Assembly: GCA_016713735.1 (NCBI GenBank)
Contig: JADJOP010000043.1
Span: 62,001 to 126,000 of the forward strand
Source: Bryobacterales bacterium
GTDB taxonomy: Bacteria > Acidobacteriota > Terriglobia > Bryobacterales > Bryobacteraceae
Length of the DNA stretch: 64,000 nt
Reading direction: 5' to 3'
Every line of letters begins with the position of its first letter. The first letter of the stretch is position 1. Positions 44,539-53,680 of the stretch are shown piece by piece. The notes beneath the pieces were generated by a model that saw only the letters and a list, made by a program, of their open reading frames with translations, searched no databases and was not told where the DNA came from. A program made the translations under genes and the position numbers.

Positions 44539-47500
44539 ATGGGCGGACTCAGCGGTTATTTCGCGATGGCGGTTTCGGTGGCGCTGCTGGGCGTGGTGAG
44601 CTGGCTCGTCATCGGCAAGATGGGGTTGAGCGGCCCCGCCGAGATTGTCGCCCGCAGTGTGCTGATGGGCCTGCTGATGGGGCTGTTCGGCGTCGGCACC
44701 TGGTGGCGCGAACGGAAGAAGCGCAAGCAGCAGGAGGCGCAGGCGGCGGGGGGAGCGGCTCCGGCCGGAGCCGCGCAGGAGGAAGATCTCAGCTTTCTAT
44801 TCAAGGCGGCAGAACAGCGTTTGATGGCTTCGCCGCTGGGAGCCGACGCGCGCGTGCGCAGCCTGCCGGTGGTGTTCCTGGTGGGTGCGGGCGGGGCTGC
44901 CAAGACGAGCACGCTCATTCACTCCGGCATCGAACCGGATCTGCTGGCCGGGCAGGTGTACCAGGACAATACTGTTATTCCCACGCCGGCGGCGAACCTG
45001 TGGCTGGCGCAGCGGACGGTGTTCATCGAGGCAGCCGGCAAGCTGTTCAACGATCCGATGGGTTGGACGGGCATGATCAAGCGGCTCAAGCCCTCCAAGC
45101 TGCGGGCGCTGTTTTCCCGCAAGCCGCAGCCGCCGCGCGCGGTGGTGGTGTGCGTGGACGGCGAAGCCTTTCTGCGCAGCGGCGCCGAAGACGCCCTCTC
45201 CGGGCTGGCGCGAGGCATCAACACGCGGGTGTGCGAGATCTCCAAGGAACTCGGCATCCGGCTGCCCGTTTACGTGCTGTTCACGCGCATGGACCGCATG
45301 GGCTACTTCGGCGAGTTCGTTTCCAACCTGAGCGATGAGGAAGCTTCGCAGGTGGTGGGCGCGACGCTGCCCATCCGGGATGGCGTGGCTGTGGGCGTGT
45401 ACGCCGAAGTGGAGTCGCGCCGGCTGACCGCGGCGTTCAACGACCTGTTCTACTCGATCTGCGACAGGCGGCTGCCGATGCTCGAACGCGAGCATGATCC
45501 GGCCAAGCAGGGCGCGGTGTATGAGTTTCCGCGCGAATTCCGCAAGCTGCGCCAGTTGCTGGTGCGGTTTCTGGTGGACCTTGCGCGTCCCAGCCAGTTG
45601 CATGTGAGTCCCTTTTTGCGGGGCTTCTATTTCAGCGGCGTGCGGCCGAAGGTGATCAAGGAGAACGTCGGGGTGCGCTCGGCCGAAACACCGGCCTCGA
45701 TGCGGCGCGGCGGCCTGGTGGACGACCCCCTTGGCCTGGATGCGCCGCAGCAGGTGCAGCAGCAGGCCCAGAGCGTGCGCACGCGCCGTGTGCCGCAGTG
45801 GATTTTCCTCGGCCACCTCTTTTCCCACGTGATCCTGCAAGACCGCACCGCGCAGGGGGCCAGCGGCACCAGCGCCGGAGCGCAGATGGCGCGGCGCCTG
45901 GCTGTGAGCGCCTTGTCTGCGCTGTTCTTTTTGTGGATGATCGCGCTCACGGTGAGCTACTTTGGCAACCGCTCGCTGGAGAACCAGGTGATCGATGCGG
46001 CCCGCGGCATTGGCGCATCGGAATCGGGCGGCGCGGGGCAGGAGTTGCCTTCGCTCAATGCGCTGCAGCGTCTGGATACGTTGCGCCAGTCCGTCGAGTT
46101 GCTGTCGCGCTATGAACGCGAGGGCGCGCCATGGCGCATCCGTTGGGGGCTATATGTCGGCAGCGATCTGTATGAGCCCTCGCGGCGGCTCTATTTCAAC
46201 CGGTTCGCGAAGCTGATGTTCAGTGCGACGCAGGCTTCGCTGCTGGCGCACCTGCGCCAGTTGCCCGCCGCGCCGGGGCCGAGCGATCCCTACCGTCCGA
46301 CCTACGACACGCTGAAGGGCTACCTGATTACGACCTCGCATCCGGACAAGAGCACGCGTGAGTTCCTGTCGCCTCTGCTCACTGACCGTTGGGCGGCCGG
46401 ACGCCAGGTGGACCCCGAGCGCATGGCACTGGCCCGCCGCCAGTTCGATTTCTACTCGGATGAGTTGAAGATCAAGAATCCGTTTTCCTCGAGCAATGAC
46501 GGCGAGGCGATCGAACATGCGCGCGACTATCTGTCGCGCTTCAATGCCGTGGAGAGCATCTACCAGTTCATGATCGCCGAGGCCTCACGCAAGCACCCCG
46601 GAGTGAACTTCAACAAGCAGTATCCGGGTTCGGCGGCGCTTGTCGTCAACAACCGCGACATGCTCGGCGCTTATACCGCGGACGGTTGGAAGTTCATGGA
46701 CGACGCGATTCGCAATGTGCGGCGCTTCTTCGGCGGCGAGCGCTGGGTGTTGGGCGACCGCGCGCTGGCAGACCTCGATCCGGCCAAGCTCGTCCCGCTG
46801 CTGACCGAGCGCTATCACAAGGACTTCCTCGACAACTGGCGCGCCTACCTGGCTGCCTCGCAGGTGGTGCGCTATGCCAACATCGCCGATGCGGCGAATA
46901 AGCTCGGCCAGTTGAGCGGCAATTCGAGTTTTCTGCTGGCGATGTTCTGCGTGGCTTCGACGAATACCGAGGTGGCCACGGCCGCGTTGAAGGAGCCCTA
47001 CCAGCCGGTTCACTTTGTCGAGAAGGCGCCCTGCCGCGACCGCATGGTGACCGACAACAACACGCCTTATGTGCAGGCTCTGGTCGGCCTGCAGGCGGCC
47101 ATGGATCGCGTGGCCAAGACGAGCGGCAACGAGATTCCCGAAGATCTGGTGAACTCGACCTTGAACGAGGCCACCAACGCCTACAAGGTTACGCGCATGA
47201 TCGCGCAGAAGTTCACCATTGACCGCGAGGGCAACGTTCATGGCATGGTGCAGAAGCTGATGGAGGACCCCATCAAATATGCCGAGGCTCTGCTCGGACG
47301 GCTGGGCCCGGCGCAGTTGAATTCGGCCGGCAAGGGCGCTTGCAATGACCTGCTGCGGCTGACGGCGAAGTATCCGTTCAAGTCGGATTCGCGGGTGGAT
47401 GCGACTCTGGATGAGTTTGGCGCGTTCTTCCGTCCCGGCGACGGAAGACTGGAGCAGTTTTACCAGACGACGCTCAAGCAGTACATCGACAAGCAGGGCA

Positions 47501-48036
47501 GCCTGTACATTCAGAAGGCGGACAGTAAGGTGTCGATCACGCCGCGCTTCCTGCAGTATCTGAACAACATCATGGCCTTCCGCGAGGCCTTCTACAAAGG
47601 CGACTCGCGCGAGCCGCGGCTGAGCTACTCGATGAAGGCGCTGCCGGCCGAAGGTCTGCGCGGGGTGACGCTGACGCTCGACGGCCAGACGCTGAAGGGT
47701 TCGGGCAAGGGCGGCGAGACGCGCGAATTTGCCTGGCCGGGCGCGGGAGGCGCGCAGCTTTCCGGCAACCTCGGCGGAGGTGACATCGGGCTGATCAGCT
47801 ACAGCGGGTTGTGGTCGGCCTTCCGCTTCTTTGGCGACTATGATCGCTTTGACAGCTCGGGCGCGCGGTACACGCTGAGCTGGGTGCCGCGGCAGGGCCA
47901 GTCGGGCCAGGCGATGAAGCTGGGCAACGGCAAGGACCTGACGATTCCCTTCGAACTCGACATGAAGGGTGCGCCGCCGATTTTCCGCAAGGGCTATCTG
48001 GCTTCGCTCGGCTGCGTGAGTGAAGTGGCGCGCTAA
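44539..48036 (+). CDS. tssM: T6SS membrane complex protein TssM (IcmF)
   Basis: The 1165-residue protein has two N-terminal membrane helices (about 6-25 and 39-56), a cytoplasmic NTPase-like domain with a Walker A-like VGAGGAAKTS at 115-124 that lacks the usual Gly before Lys, and the IcmF-related region (PVYVLFTRMDRMGYFGEFV). A third helix lies near 455-475, and a large periplasmic part follows, ending with a beta-rich VasK-like C-terminal domain (SYSGLWSAFRFFGDYDRF). The degenerate nucleotide loop suggests ATP hydrolysis may not be needed. Its stop overlaps the end of the next, convergent gene by four bases. Confidence 0.94.
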   Translation: MGGLSGYFAMAVSVALLGVVSWLVIGKMGLSGPAEIVARSVLMGLLMGLFGVGTWWRERKKRKQQEAQAAGGAAPAGAAQEEDLSFLFKAAEQRLMASPLGADARVRSLPVVFLVGAGGAAKTSTLIHSGIEPDLLAGQVYQDNTVIPTPAANLWLAQRTVFIEAAGKLFNDPMGWTGMIKRLKPSKLRALFSRKPQPPRAVVVCVDGEAFLRSGAEDALSGLARGINTRVCEISKELGIRLPVYVLFTRMDRMGYFGEFVSNLSDEEASQVVGATLPIRDGVAVGVYAEVESRRLTAAFNDLFYSICDRRLPMLEREHDPAKQGAVYEFPREFRKLRQLLVRFLVDLARPSQLHVSPFLRGFYFSGVRPKVIKENVGVRSAETPASMRRGGLVDDPLGLDAPQQVQQQAQSVRTRRVPQWIFLGHLFSHVILQDRTAQGASGTSAGAQMARRLAVSALSALFFLWMIALTVSYFGNRSLENQVIDAARGIGASESGGAGQELPSLNALQRLDTLRQSVELLSRYEREGAPWRIRWGLYVGSDLYEPSRRLYFNRFAKLMFSATQASLLAHLRQLPAAPGPSDPYRPTYDTLKGYLITTSHPDKSTREFLSPLLTDRWAAGRQVDPERMALARRQFDFYSDELKIKNPFSSSNDGEAIEHARDYLSRFNAVESIYQFMIAEASRKHPGVNFNKQYPGSAALVVNNRDMLGAYTADGWKFMDDAIRNVRRFFGGERWVLGDRALADLDPAKLVPLLTERYHKDFLDNWRAYLAASQVVRYANIADAANKLGQLSGNSSFLLAMFCVASTNTEVATAALKEPYQPVHFVEKAPCRDRMVTDNNTPYVQALVGLQAAMDRVAKTSGNEIPEDLVNSTLNEATNAYKVTRMIAQKFTIDREGNVHGMVQKLMEDPIKYAEALLGRLGPAQLNSAGKGACNDLLRLTAKYPFKSDSRVDATLDEFGAFFRPGDGRLEQFYQTTLKQYIDKQGSLYIQKADSKVSITPRFLQYLNNIMAFREAFYKGDSREPRLSYSMKALPAEGLRGVTLTLDGQTLKGSGKGGETREFAWPGAGGAQLSGNLGGGDIGLISYSGLWSAFRFFGDYDRFDSSGARYTLSWVPRQGQSGQAMKLGNGKDLTIPFELDMKGAPPIFRKGYLASLGCVSEVAR

Positions 48037-48347
48037 ACGCGCGCGGTGAGGGCGGCGGCGCGCTGGCGGGCTTCGGCCGCCTCGACCTGCCGGTTTTTCT
48101 CTTCGAATACGGCGGCCATCATGAGGTGCGGTTCGGGGTCGCGCGGATCGATGCGCGCGGCCTCATGGCACCAGCACTGGAAGGCGCGGACTTCGTTCAC
48201 GGCGAGGGAGAGACGCGCGAGCAGTTTGCAGGCTTCGGCATTCTCAGGGGAGAGTTGGACCGAACGCTCGAGGTGGAGGAAAGCCTCCGTGAGTTCGCCG
48301 CGTTCCGCGTGCGCGCGGCCCTGGGCGAAGTGCTCGGCTGCCGTCAT
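48033..48347 (-). CDS. Small TPR-repeat protein
   Basis: The 104-residue protein from ATG 48347 consists of about three TPR-like helical pairs (HFAQGRAHAERGELTEAFLH, ACKLLARLSLAVNEVRAFQ, PHLMMAAVFEEKNRQVEAAE). No signal peptide is evident from this start. The longer in-frame upstream reading is Cys/Ser-rich and overlaps the next gene, so it is not used. It converges on tssM with a four-base overlap and may belong with the DUF6807 gene behind it. Confidence 0.65.
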   Translation of the reverse strand: MTAAEHFAQGRAHAERGELTEAFLHLERSVQLSPENAEACKLLARLSLAVNEVRAFQCWCHEAARIDPRDPEPHLMMAAVFEEKNRQVEAAEARQRAAALTARV

Positions 48348-48351
48348 GGCT

Positions 48352-49299
48352 TCATTGTAGCGGCGCGATGGGGTCGCCGGCGAAGCGCTTCCACATGGCA
48401 TCGATAGCCGGCGGCGCGGGCACGCCGGCATGGACGTAGAGGCCGTAGCGCAGCCGCAGTGCATTGCCGGGACGGAGAGTGAGGGCGGTTTTTAGTGTGA
48501 GGCAGGCGCCCATCCAGCCATCGCGGCGCACGTGGAACGGCGAAGGGTGGCTGGGGTTGGAGGGGTGGTCAAGCAACGTAATCCCCTCCTGGATGAGCGT
48601 GCCGCGGGGGCCGTTGGCGACGGGGCCGGAGTAGTCGACCCAGCGCGCGGGTTTGCGGAACATGGCGAGTTCGTCGGCCAGACCTTCCGAGTTGCGAAGC
48701 TGTCCACCGCCGTCGTTGACGCCGATGGTCTTGGCCATGCGGACACCGATGGGCCCGAAGGGCGACTGGCCGAAGGTGACCGTTTCCAGGCCGGTGGTAA
48801 AGGCAAGGTCGAGCAGCAGCAGCCACTCACCGCCGGTCAGGTCGCGGAGCGCGATGCGGCGGCGCTCGGCGAGCAGCGTTGCCCCATTGGGGCCGGTCCA
48901 GGTCAGGTCGGCGGTGAGACCGCAGTCGCGGTCGCCGTCTTCGAGAGCGCGGAGGCGGACCTGCCGGATGCGGCCGTGCTGGGGCGAGTCGGCATCTTCC
49001 CAGAAGTTGATGCCGTTCACCGACTGGTGGGAGATCCAGACCGAGTTGTGGTGGGAGTGGCCTTGCGGATCGCGCGGATGGCCCATGCGGGTGAGCGGCC
49101 GTCCGGAGGGGCCGACGATGGGGTGCAGGAAGGGGCGGCGGAGGGAGGGGCTGTAGTAGTAGCGTGCCAGTTCGCGGTCGGCGCGGGTGAACAGCACCTG
49201 GTCGAGTGGTTGCGGGATTGCCTGCATCCGGGGCACGGGTCTGGGGGCGTTTTGGGCGAGGAGCGGGGCGGTGGCGAGAAAGGCGCGTCGGGAGATCAT
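48352..49299 (-). CDS. Tat-exported DUF6807/PmoA-family protein
   Basis: The 315-residue protein begins with a twin-arginine-like signal (MISRRAFLATAPLLAQ). It then follows the DUF6807 (methane oxygenase PmoA-like name, PF14100) pattern: RPFLHPIVGPSGRPLTRMG, HSHHNSVWISHQSVNGINFW, DLTGGEWLLLLDLAF, SPFGPIGVRMAKTI. The family is frequent in sugar-utilisation loci of Acidobacteria and Planctomycetes and is not a real methane monooxygenase; a carbohydrate-related role is likely but unproven. It ends five bases before the TPR gene start. Confidence 0.82.
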   Translation of the reverse strand: MISRRAFLATAPLLAQNAPRPVPRMQAIPQPLDQVLFTRADRELARYYYSPSLRRPFLHPIVGPSGRPLTRMGHPRDPQGHSHHNSVWISHQSVNGINFWEDADSPQHGRIRQVRLRALEDGDRDCGLTADLTWTGPNGATLLAERRRIALRDLTGGEWLLLLDLAFTTGLETVTFGQSPFGPIGVRMAKTIGVNDGGGQLRNSEGLADELAMFRKPARWVDYSGPVANGPRGTLIQEGITLLDHPSNPSHPSPFHVRRDGWMGACLTLKTALTLRPGNALRLRYGLYVHAGVPAPPAIDAMWKRFAGDPIAPLQ

Positions 49300-49375
49300 G
49301 CCAACGGGGATGATACACGAAGCGAGGCGGCGGGATGGGCAGGCAGGCGGGATGTGCGGGCGAGGCGGGCGGCGG

Positions 49376-49549
49376 AGGCTCCGTTGTGCGCGGCAGGAAG
49401 GTGGAGGATCGAAGTCCGGAGCGCACAGGGCCGGGCGGCGTTGTTCAGCCGGCCAGGCTCCGTTGTGCGCGGCAGGAAGGTGGAGGAACGAAGTCCGGAG
49501 CGCACAGGGCCGGGCGGCGGTGTTTGCCGCCCAGGCTCCGTTGTGCGCG
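49376..49549. repeat. Tandem repeat of about 79 bases (2.2 copies)
   Basis: The unit starting AGGCTCCGTTGTGCGCGGCA occurs at 49376 and 49455, with a truncated third copy of about 17 bases at 49533, so the periods are 79 and 78 bases. Copies 1 and 2 are nearly identical over about 65 bases and differ at their ends. Each unit has TGTGCGC near its start and GCGCACA about 28 bases later, allowing a hairpin. It occupies most of the gap between the DUF6807 and IPT-like genes; no gene is seen here. Confidence 0.8.
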
Positions 49550-49559
49550 ATTCAAGCAA

Positions 49560-49599
49560 AAGAAAAGGCCCCCCGCGCCAGCCAGAATCGCGGGGGGCC
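49560..49599 (-). terminator. Intrinsic terminator of the IPT-like gene
   Basis: GGCCCCCCGCG (49567-49577) and CGCGGGGGGCC (49589-49599) form a perfect 11-base-pair stem with an 11-base loop. On the minus strand it is followed by TTTTCTTTT. It lies about 50 bases after the stop of the minus-strand IPT-like gene. Confidence 0.9.
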
Positions 49600-49649
49600 C
49601 AAGCGGCTAATCCGGCGAAAAAGGGCCGGCTAGCCAGGAGCGAACTTGA

Positions 49650-50051
49650 TTACTTCGTGGGAGCCGGTTTGGGCTCACTCTTGGCCGGTTCAACGGTGAG
49701 GATGACGGGCTGTACTAGCAACATCGGCTCTCTCACCATCAGGACGGCAGGGTTATACCTGCCCGGATCCAGGTTGGCTGGAACACGGAATTTGATGAAC
49801 GCCTCGGTCTGCTCCAGGATCTCCACGGAAACCTGTTTGCTGACTGTGGTCAACATGAGATCGGCGACCTTCGACTTATCCAGGGATTCGCCGAACACGG
49901 TGGCGACTTCGCCTGCTTTTACGACCGCGGGTTCCACGCGGCGCATCATGGGTACGGAGTTGTTCGTGTCGGCAGCCGACACAAAGGGGACGAAGAGGAC
50001 GGCGAGGAACACAACCGCCATGATCGTAAGCAAGGCTGATTTGGTTCTCAT
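49650..50051 (-). CDS. Secreted IPT/TIG-like domain protein
   Basis: Started at ATG 50051, the 133-residue product has a signal peptide (ALLTIMAVVFLAVLFVPFVSA, ending near residue 25). A single Ig-like IPT/TIG fold follows: VPMMRRVEPAVVKAGEVATVFGESL in pieces, the middle strand SVEILEQTEAFIKFRVP, and RYNPAVLMVREPML. The tail is Lys/Pro-rich (SEPKPAPTK). Such small exported Ig-like proteins may be envelope structural or binding proteins. It is monocistronic, with its own intrinsic terminator downstream. Confidence 0.75.
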   Translation of the reverse strand: MRTKSALLTIMAVVFLAVLFVPFVSAADTNNSVPMMRRVEPAVVKAGEVATVFGESLDKSKVADLMLTTVSKQVSVEILEQTEAFIKFRVPANLDPGRYNPAVLMVREPMLLVQPVILTVEPAKSEPKPAPTK

Positions 50052-50446
50052 GGCTGAAAAACCTCGTCTTGTTTGACTGCATTTTTTGCGCCAAAACAGA
50101 AATGGCCAAAAGTACAGGAACTGAGGCGGTGCGCGATGACGCAAGTGTGGACTCTCGCCCACCTGTGCGGGAATTGGGCCATGTGGGTGAAAGCGGCTGC
50201 CGGGAAATCCCTCGTGGGTGTTGGATTTGGCAGTTTGGCAGACAGCGTGCTTACGACTTACATCGTAGGGACTACTAGAATCATGACCTGGGTATTAGAC
50301 ACAGTTCTCGTACAATCGCTGGTGGTGGCTGGAGTCGCGCTTCTGCTGGTGGTTCGGACCGCCCGCTAGCTCTGATTCCTCCCCTTCCGCGCCCGGCGCC
50401 CCACGCCAAGCTCCCCGCTGCATGGCGAGAGAGATAGGATGGATGC
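50052..50446. other. 395-base intergenic region with a possible tiny membrane ORF
   Basis: This gap separates the divergent IPT-like and propeller genes. On the plus strand a 28-residue hydrophobic reading frame (MTWVLDTVLVQSLVVAGVALLLV, 50283-50369) or a longer 77-residue version from ATG 50136 is open. A weak promoter-like pair TTGGCA-17-TTACAT precedes the short one (about 50233-50261). No homology is recognisable and no good ribosome site is visible, so I do not call a gene. Upstream promoters for both flanking genes should also lie here. Confidence 0.4.
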
Positions 50447-52030
50447 GTGCCGCGGCACCTGCTCATCCTGTGTGCAACACTGGCCCTCCAGGCGGAACCC
50501 ACGATCCGTGTGGTGTGGGATGTGGCGGGGGCGAACATCCTGGGCGCTCCGACGCCGGATGGGCGCTTTCTCTCCTGCGTTGATCCTTCTTCAGGCGATC
50601 TCGCACTTCTGGAAACCGCCACGGGGCAGCTGCGGAGGCTCACCCGCAAGGGGCCGGGGGCGGCCAAGGAGTTTGCCTATTTCAGCGCCCCGTCACGCGA
50701 TGGGGCCCGGGTGGCGGTGGCCTGGTTCAACGAAGCGGGCTTCTATGACCTGCGGGTGGTGCCGGGGCAGGGGGGCGAGCCACGAGTCCTGTTCCGGAAC
50801 GAGGAGTCCGGCTTTGTTCAGCCGACCTCCTGGACCCCGGACAACCAGCAGATTCTCACCCTCTTTTTTCGCAAGGACAACATCAGCCAGATTGCGCTGG
50901 TGCATGCCGGAACGGGGGCGGTGAAGGTGTTGCGGTCGTTGAACTGGGTGTATCCGAAGCGGATGGACATCTCGCCAGACGGCCGTTGGATCGCCTACGA
51001 CTCGTTCGGGGGCGAGCAGGCGGGGCCGCGGGATATTTACGTCCTTGCGATCGACGGCAGCTCGGAGACGAAGGTGGTGGAGGCTCCTGGGGAGGACCTG
51101 TTTCCGGTGTGGTCGCCCGATGGCACGGAGATTCTCTTTGCCAGCGATCGCGACGGGACGATGGGGGCGTGGTCGGTTCGCGTGGAGAATGGCAAGGCCG
51201 CCGGGAAGCCGCGGCTGGTGCGGCCGGACCTGAAGCAGTTTCTTCCGATGGGGGTGACGGCGAAGGGCGACCTATATTATGGGCTGCGCACCGGCTCGAA
51301 CGAAATCGCACTGATGCCGGAGGAGGGGAAGCCCGCCGTGCTGCCGACGCGGACTCCGGGGCGCAACTCGGCTCCGGCCTGGTCGCGTGACGGGAAGCGG
51401 TTGGCTTACCTGTCGCGCCGCGGGGCGGAGAACTTCGGGGTGCAGTCGGTGGTGATTGTCGTGCGCGATTTGGACACCGGAGGGGAGCGCGATCTGCCGG
51501 CGCGGCTGGCGACGATTGCCGCGGTGCGATGGTCGCCTGACGGTGAGTGGCTGCTGGCGTCGGGGAGCGATGGTAAAGGCCGGGCGGGGTTGTTCAAAGT
51601 GCGGGTCCGGGATGGTGCGATCCGGACGGAGGTCGTGGCCGAGGGTGCGGGTCACGGCGGGATTCCGGGCGATTGGGAGCCGGACGGCAAGGTGGTCGCG
51701 GGCGAGGATTTGCAGGCCGTGGCTGTGTCGCGCGACGGCAAACTGACTGCGCGGGCGACCAAGAGCACGGTGGTGGCCGGCGGCCAGGAGTGGGCGGTGG
51801 ACGGCGTGACCTGGCTTGCCTGGAAGGGGGCGAGCCTGCTGGCCTCGCGCGGTGGAGTGGCCCTCAGTTTGAGCGGCGAGGGTGTGCGGCGGCTGGCTTG
51901 GCCGAACTATGATGGGGGACCGTTCAGCGTTCACCCCCAGACAGGCAGCATCGCGTTCGGCTTGGGGGGGACGCGTTCGCAGATCTGGGTGATGGAGCAC
52001 GTCTTTGCGCCTCTCGATTCTCAGCGCTAG
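50447..52030 (+). CDS. Secreted PD40/TolB-type beta-propeller protein
   Basis: The 527-residue protein starts at GTG 50447 with a short signal peptide (PRHLLILCATLALQAEP). It is built of TolB-like WD40 blades, seen as repeated W/S-S-x-D-G-x-x-h-A patterns: SPDGRWIAYDSFG, WSPDGTEILFASDRDG, WSRDGKRLAYLSRRG, WSPDGEWLLASGSDG. No peptidase domain follows, unlike the S9 protein. It probably serves as a periplasmic binding or scaffold protein. It overlaps the start of the di-heme peroxidase gene by 26 bases. Confidence 0.75.
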   Translation: MPRHLLILCATLALQAEPTIRVVWDVAGANILGAPTPDGRFLSCVDPSSGDLALLETATGQLRRLTRKGPGAAKEFAYFSAPSRDGARVAVAWFNEAGFYDLRVVPGQGGEPRVLFRNEESGFVQPTSWTPDNQQILTLFFRKDNISQIALVHAGTGAVKVLRSLNWVYPKRMDISPDGRWIAYDSFGGEQAGPRDIYVLAIDGSSETKVVEAPGEDLFPVWSPDGTEILFASDRDGTMGAWSVRVENGKAAGKPRLVRPDLKQFLPMGVTAKGDLYYGLRTGSNEIALMPEEGKPAVLPTRTPGRNSAPAWSRDGKRLAYLSRRGAENFGVQSVVIVVRDLDTGGERDLPARLATIAAVRWSPDGEWLLASGSDGKGRAGLFKVRVRDGAIRTEVVAEGAGHGGIPGDWEPDGKVVAGEDLQAVAVSRDGKLTARATKSTVVAGGQEWAVDGVTWLAWKGASLLASRGGVALSLSGEGVRRLAWPNYDGGPFSVHPQTGSIAFGLGGTRSQIWVMEHVFAPLDSQR

Positions 52031-52985
52031 CTGCGCGGCGCTTGCGCTTGCCGAAACGCTGCCGGTCCCGCTCGGGCTGGATGCGTATGTGCCGGCTCCG
52101 GCGTCGAATCCGATCACGAGGGAAAAGGTGGAGGTGGGGCGTGCGCTGTTCCAGTTCCGGGGGCTGTCGCGGGACGGCACGCTCTCTTGCGGGGGGTGCC
52201 ATCTGCCGGAACACGCTTTCTCCGACGGCAAGCCGGGGGCAGTGGGTGTGCGGGGACAGGTGAGTGAGCGGCGCACTCCGCCGTTGATCAATCGCGCCTG
52301 GGGCAAGTCGTTTTTCTGGGATGGCCGCGCGGCGACGCTGGAAGCGCAGGTGCTGCAGCCGATTGTGAATCCGAAGGAGATGGACCTCACGCTGGCCGAG
52401 ATTGGCCAGCGGGTGCGGGCGGAAGCGACGCTCCGCCAGCGGATGAAGAAGGTGTTCGGACGCGACGCCGGGAACGAAGACATCGCGCTGGCGCTGGCCA
52501 GCTACGTGCGCACGATTCTTTCCGGCGACTCGCCCTACGACCGTTTCGTGGCCGGCGACCGCACGGCGCTATCGCCGCAACAGCAGCTCGGGCTTCGGCT
52601 GTTCCGGGGCAAGGCGAACTGTGTGGCCTGCCATGTGGGGCCGCACTTCACCGATGAGCGCTTTCACAACACCGGTACTGGTTGGCGCGATGGGGCGTTT
52701 GTGGATGCCGGCCGCGCCGAGGTGAGTCATGAAACGTCGGACCGGGGCGCCTTCAAAACGCCGGGGCTGCGTGAAGTGGCGCGCGCCGCGCCGTACATGC
52801 ACGATGGGAGCTTGCGGACGCTCGAAGAGGTGGTGGATTTCTATGACGAAGGCGGGCGTGAGAACCCGGAGCGCGACGCGGAGATGAGGGAGTTGAAGCT
52901 GACAACGGAGGAGAAGCGGGCGCTGGTGGAGTTCCTGAAGAGCCTGAGCGGAAAGGTGAGTGAGGGATGGCCCGGAGGGCGGTGA
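52005..52985 (+). CDS. Di-heme cytochrome c peroxidase/MauG-family protein
   Basis: The 326-residue protein has a signal peptide (MRLSILSASCAALALA) and two heme motifs, CGGCH at 62-66 and CVACH at 206-210. The family segments FFWDGRAATLEAQVLQPI and KTPGLREVARAAPYMHDGS (with a likely distal Met ligand) are present. It is expected to reduce hydrogen peroxide in the periplasm or to oxidise a protein or organic substrate as MauG does. The start is TTG at 52005, inside the preceding gene, which suggests coupling. The last 19 bases overlap the following TPR gene. Confidence 0.88.
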   Translation: MRLSILSASCAALALAETLPVPLGLDAYVPAPASNPITREKVEVGRALFQFRGLSRDGTLSCGGCHLPEHAFSDGKPGAVGVRGQVSERRTPPLINRAWGKSFFWDGRAATLEAQVLQPIVNPKEMDLTLAEIGQRVRAEATLRQRMKKVFGRDAGNEDIALALASYVRTILSGDSPYDRFVAGDRTALSPQQQLGLRLFRGKANCVACHVGPHFTDERFHNTGTGWRDGAFVDAGRAEVSHETSDRGAFKTPGLREVARAAPYMHDGSLRTLEEVVDFYDEGGRENPERDAEMRELKLTTEEKRALVEFLKSLSGKVSEGWPGGR

Positions 52986-53680
52986 TTCTACTTGCCGCGG
53001 CGCTGGCGGCCCAGCAGCCGGACTTTGAGTATCTTTACCGGCAGGCGCTGGAGCAGCGCGAGCAGACGCTGGGCAAGGACGCGGCGAAGACGCGCGAAAG
53101 CGCGCGCGACCTAGGCCTGTATCTCGCGGCGAGGGGCGAGTATGCGCGCGCGGAGGCATACCGGGAGGCAGCCGTGGAACTGGCTGACACGGCGGCCGCG
53201 GCGACCGTGCTGCACAATTGGGCGGTGGCGCTGGAGGAGCGCGACGCGGCGCTGGCCGAGCTGGTTTACCGCAAGGCGCTGGCGATTCGCGTGAAGGCGC
53301 TGCCGGCGTTGGATGTGGAGTTGGCGACGACGCGATTGAATCTGGCGGCGCTGCTCATCGCGAGGGGTGAGGCCGAGGCGGGGCGATTGGCTTCCGCCGC
53401 GTTGGGTTCGTTTGAGAAAAAACTTTCCGCGATGGACGCACGGACCGGCGCGGCGTGCGGGGTGCTCGGCGCGAGCCTGGCGATTCGAGGCGATGTGGCC
53501 GGGGCGGAGCGGTTGTTCCGGCGTGCGCTGGCCATCGCTGAGAAGGCGCATGGGCCGGAGGCGCCGCAGACGGCCAGCGCGTTGGAAAACCTGGCCGACC
53601 TGCTGGCGCAGACGGGCCGGGAATCAGCGGCGCGTCCGCTGCTGGATCGGGCGGAGAAGCTTCGCACGGGGGCCCGTTAG
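52967..53680 (+). CDS. Secreted TPR protein
   Basis: The 237-residue protein has a short signal peptide (ARRAVILLAAALAAQQP) and kinesin-light-chain-type TPR units, e.g. AELVYRKALAIRVKALP, TTRLNLAALLIARGEAEAG and AERLFRRALAIAEKAHGPE. It completes a three-gene overlapping operon with the propeller and peroxidase genes. Its last 57 bases overlap the end of the convergent seven-heme cytochrome gene, an unusually long convergent overlap; both reading frames look real. Confidence 0.7.
   Translation: MARRAVILLAAALAAQQPDFEYLYRQALEQREQTLGKDAAKTRESARDLGLYLAARGEYARAEAYREAAVELADTAAAATVLHNWAVALEERDAALAELVYRKALAIRVKALPALDVELATTRLNLAALLIARGEAEAGRLASAALGSFEKKLSAMDARTGAACGVLGASLAIRGDVAGAERLFRRALAIAEKAHGPEAPQTASALENLADLLAQTGRESAARPLLDRAEKLRTGAR

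Noticed and set aside
48352..49299. Methane monooxygenase subunit PmoA
   Set aside because: The database name PmoA is attached to this soluble, Tat-exported DUF6807 family; it has no membrane helices like the real particulate methane monooxygenase subunit.
49376..49549. CRISPR array
   Set aside because: The units are 78-79 bases, contiguous, with no unique spacers and no cas genes nearby.
50073..50369. A gene of up to 98 residues in the gap before the propeller gene
   Set aside because: No convincing start, ribosome site or homology; only a short hydrophobic end is suggestive, so it is described as intergenic.
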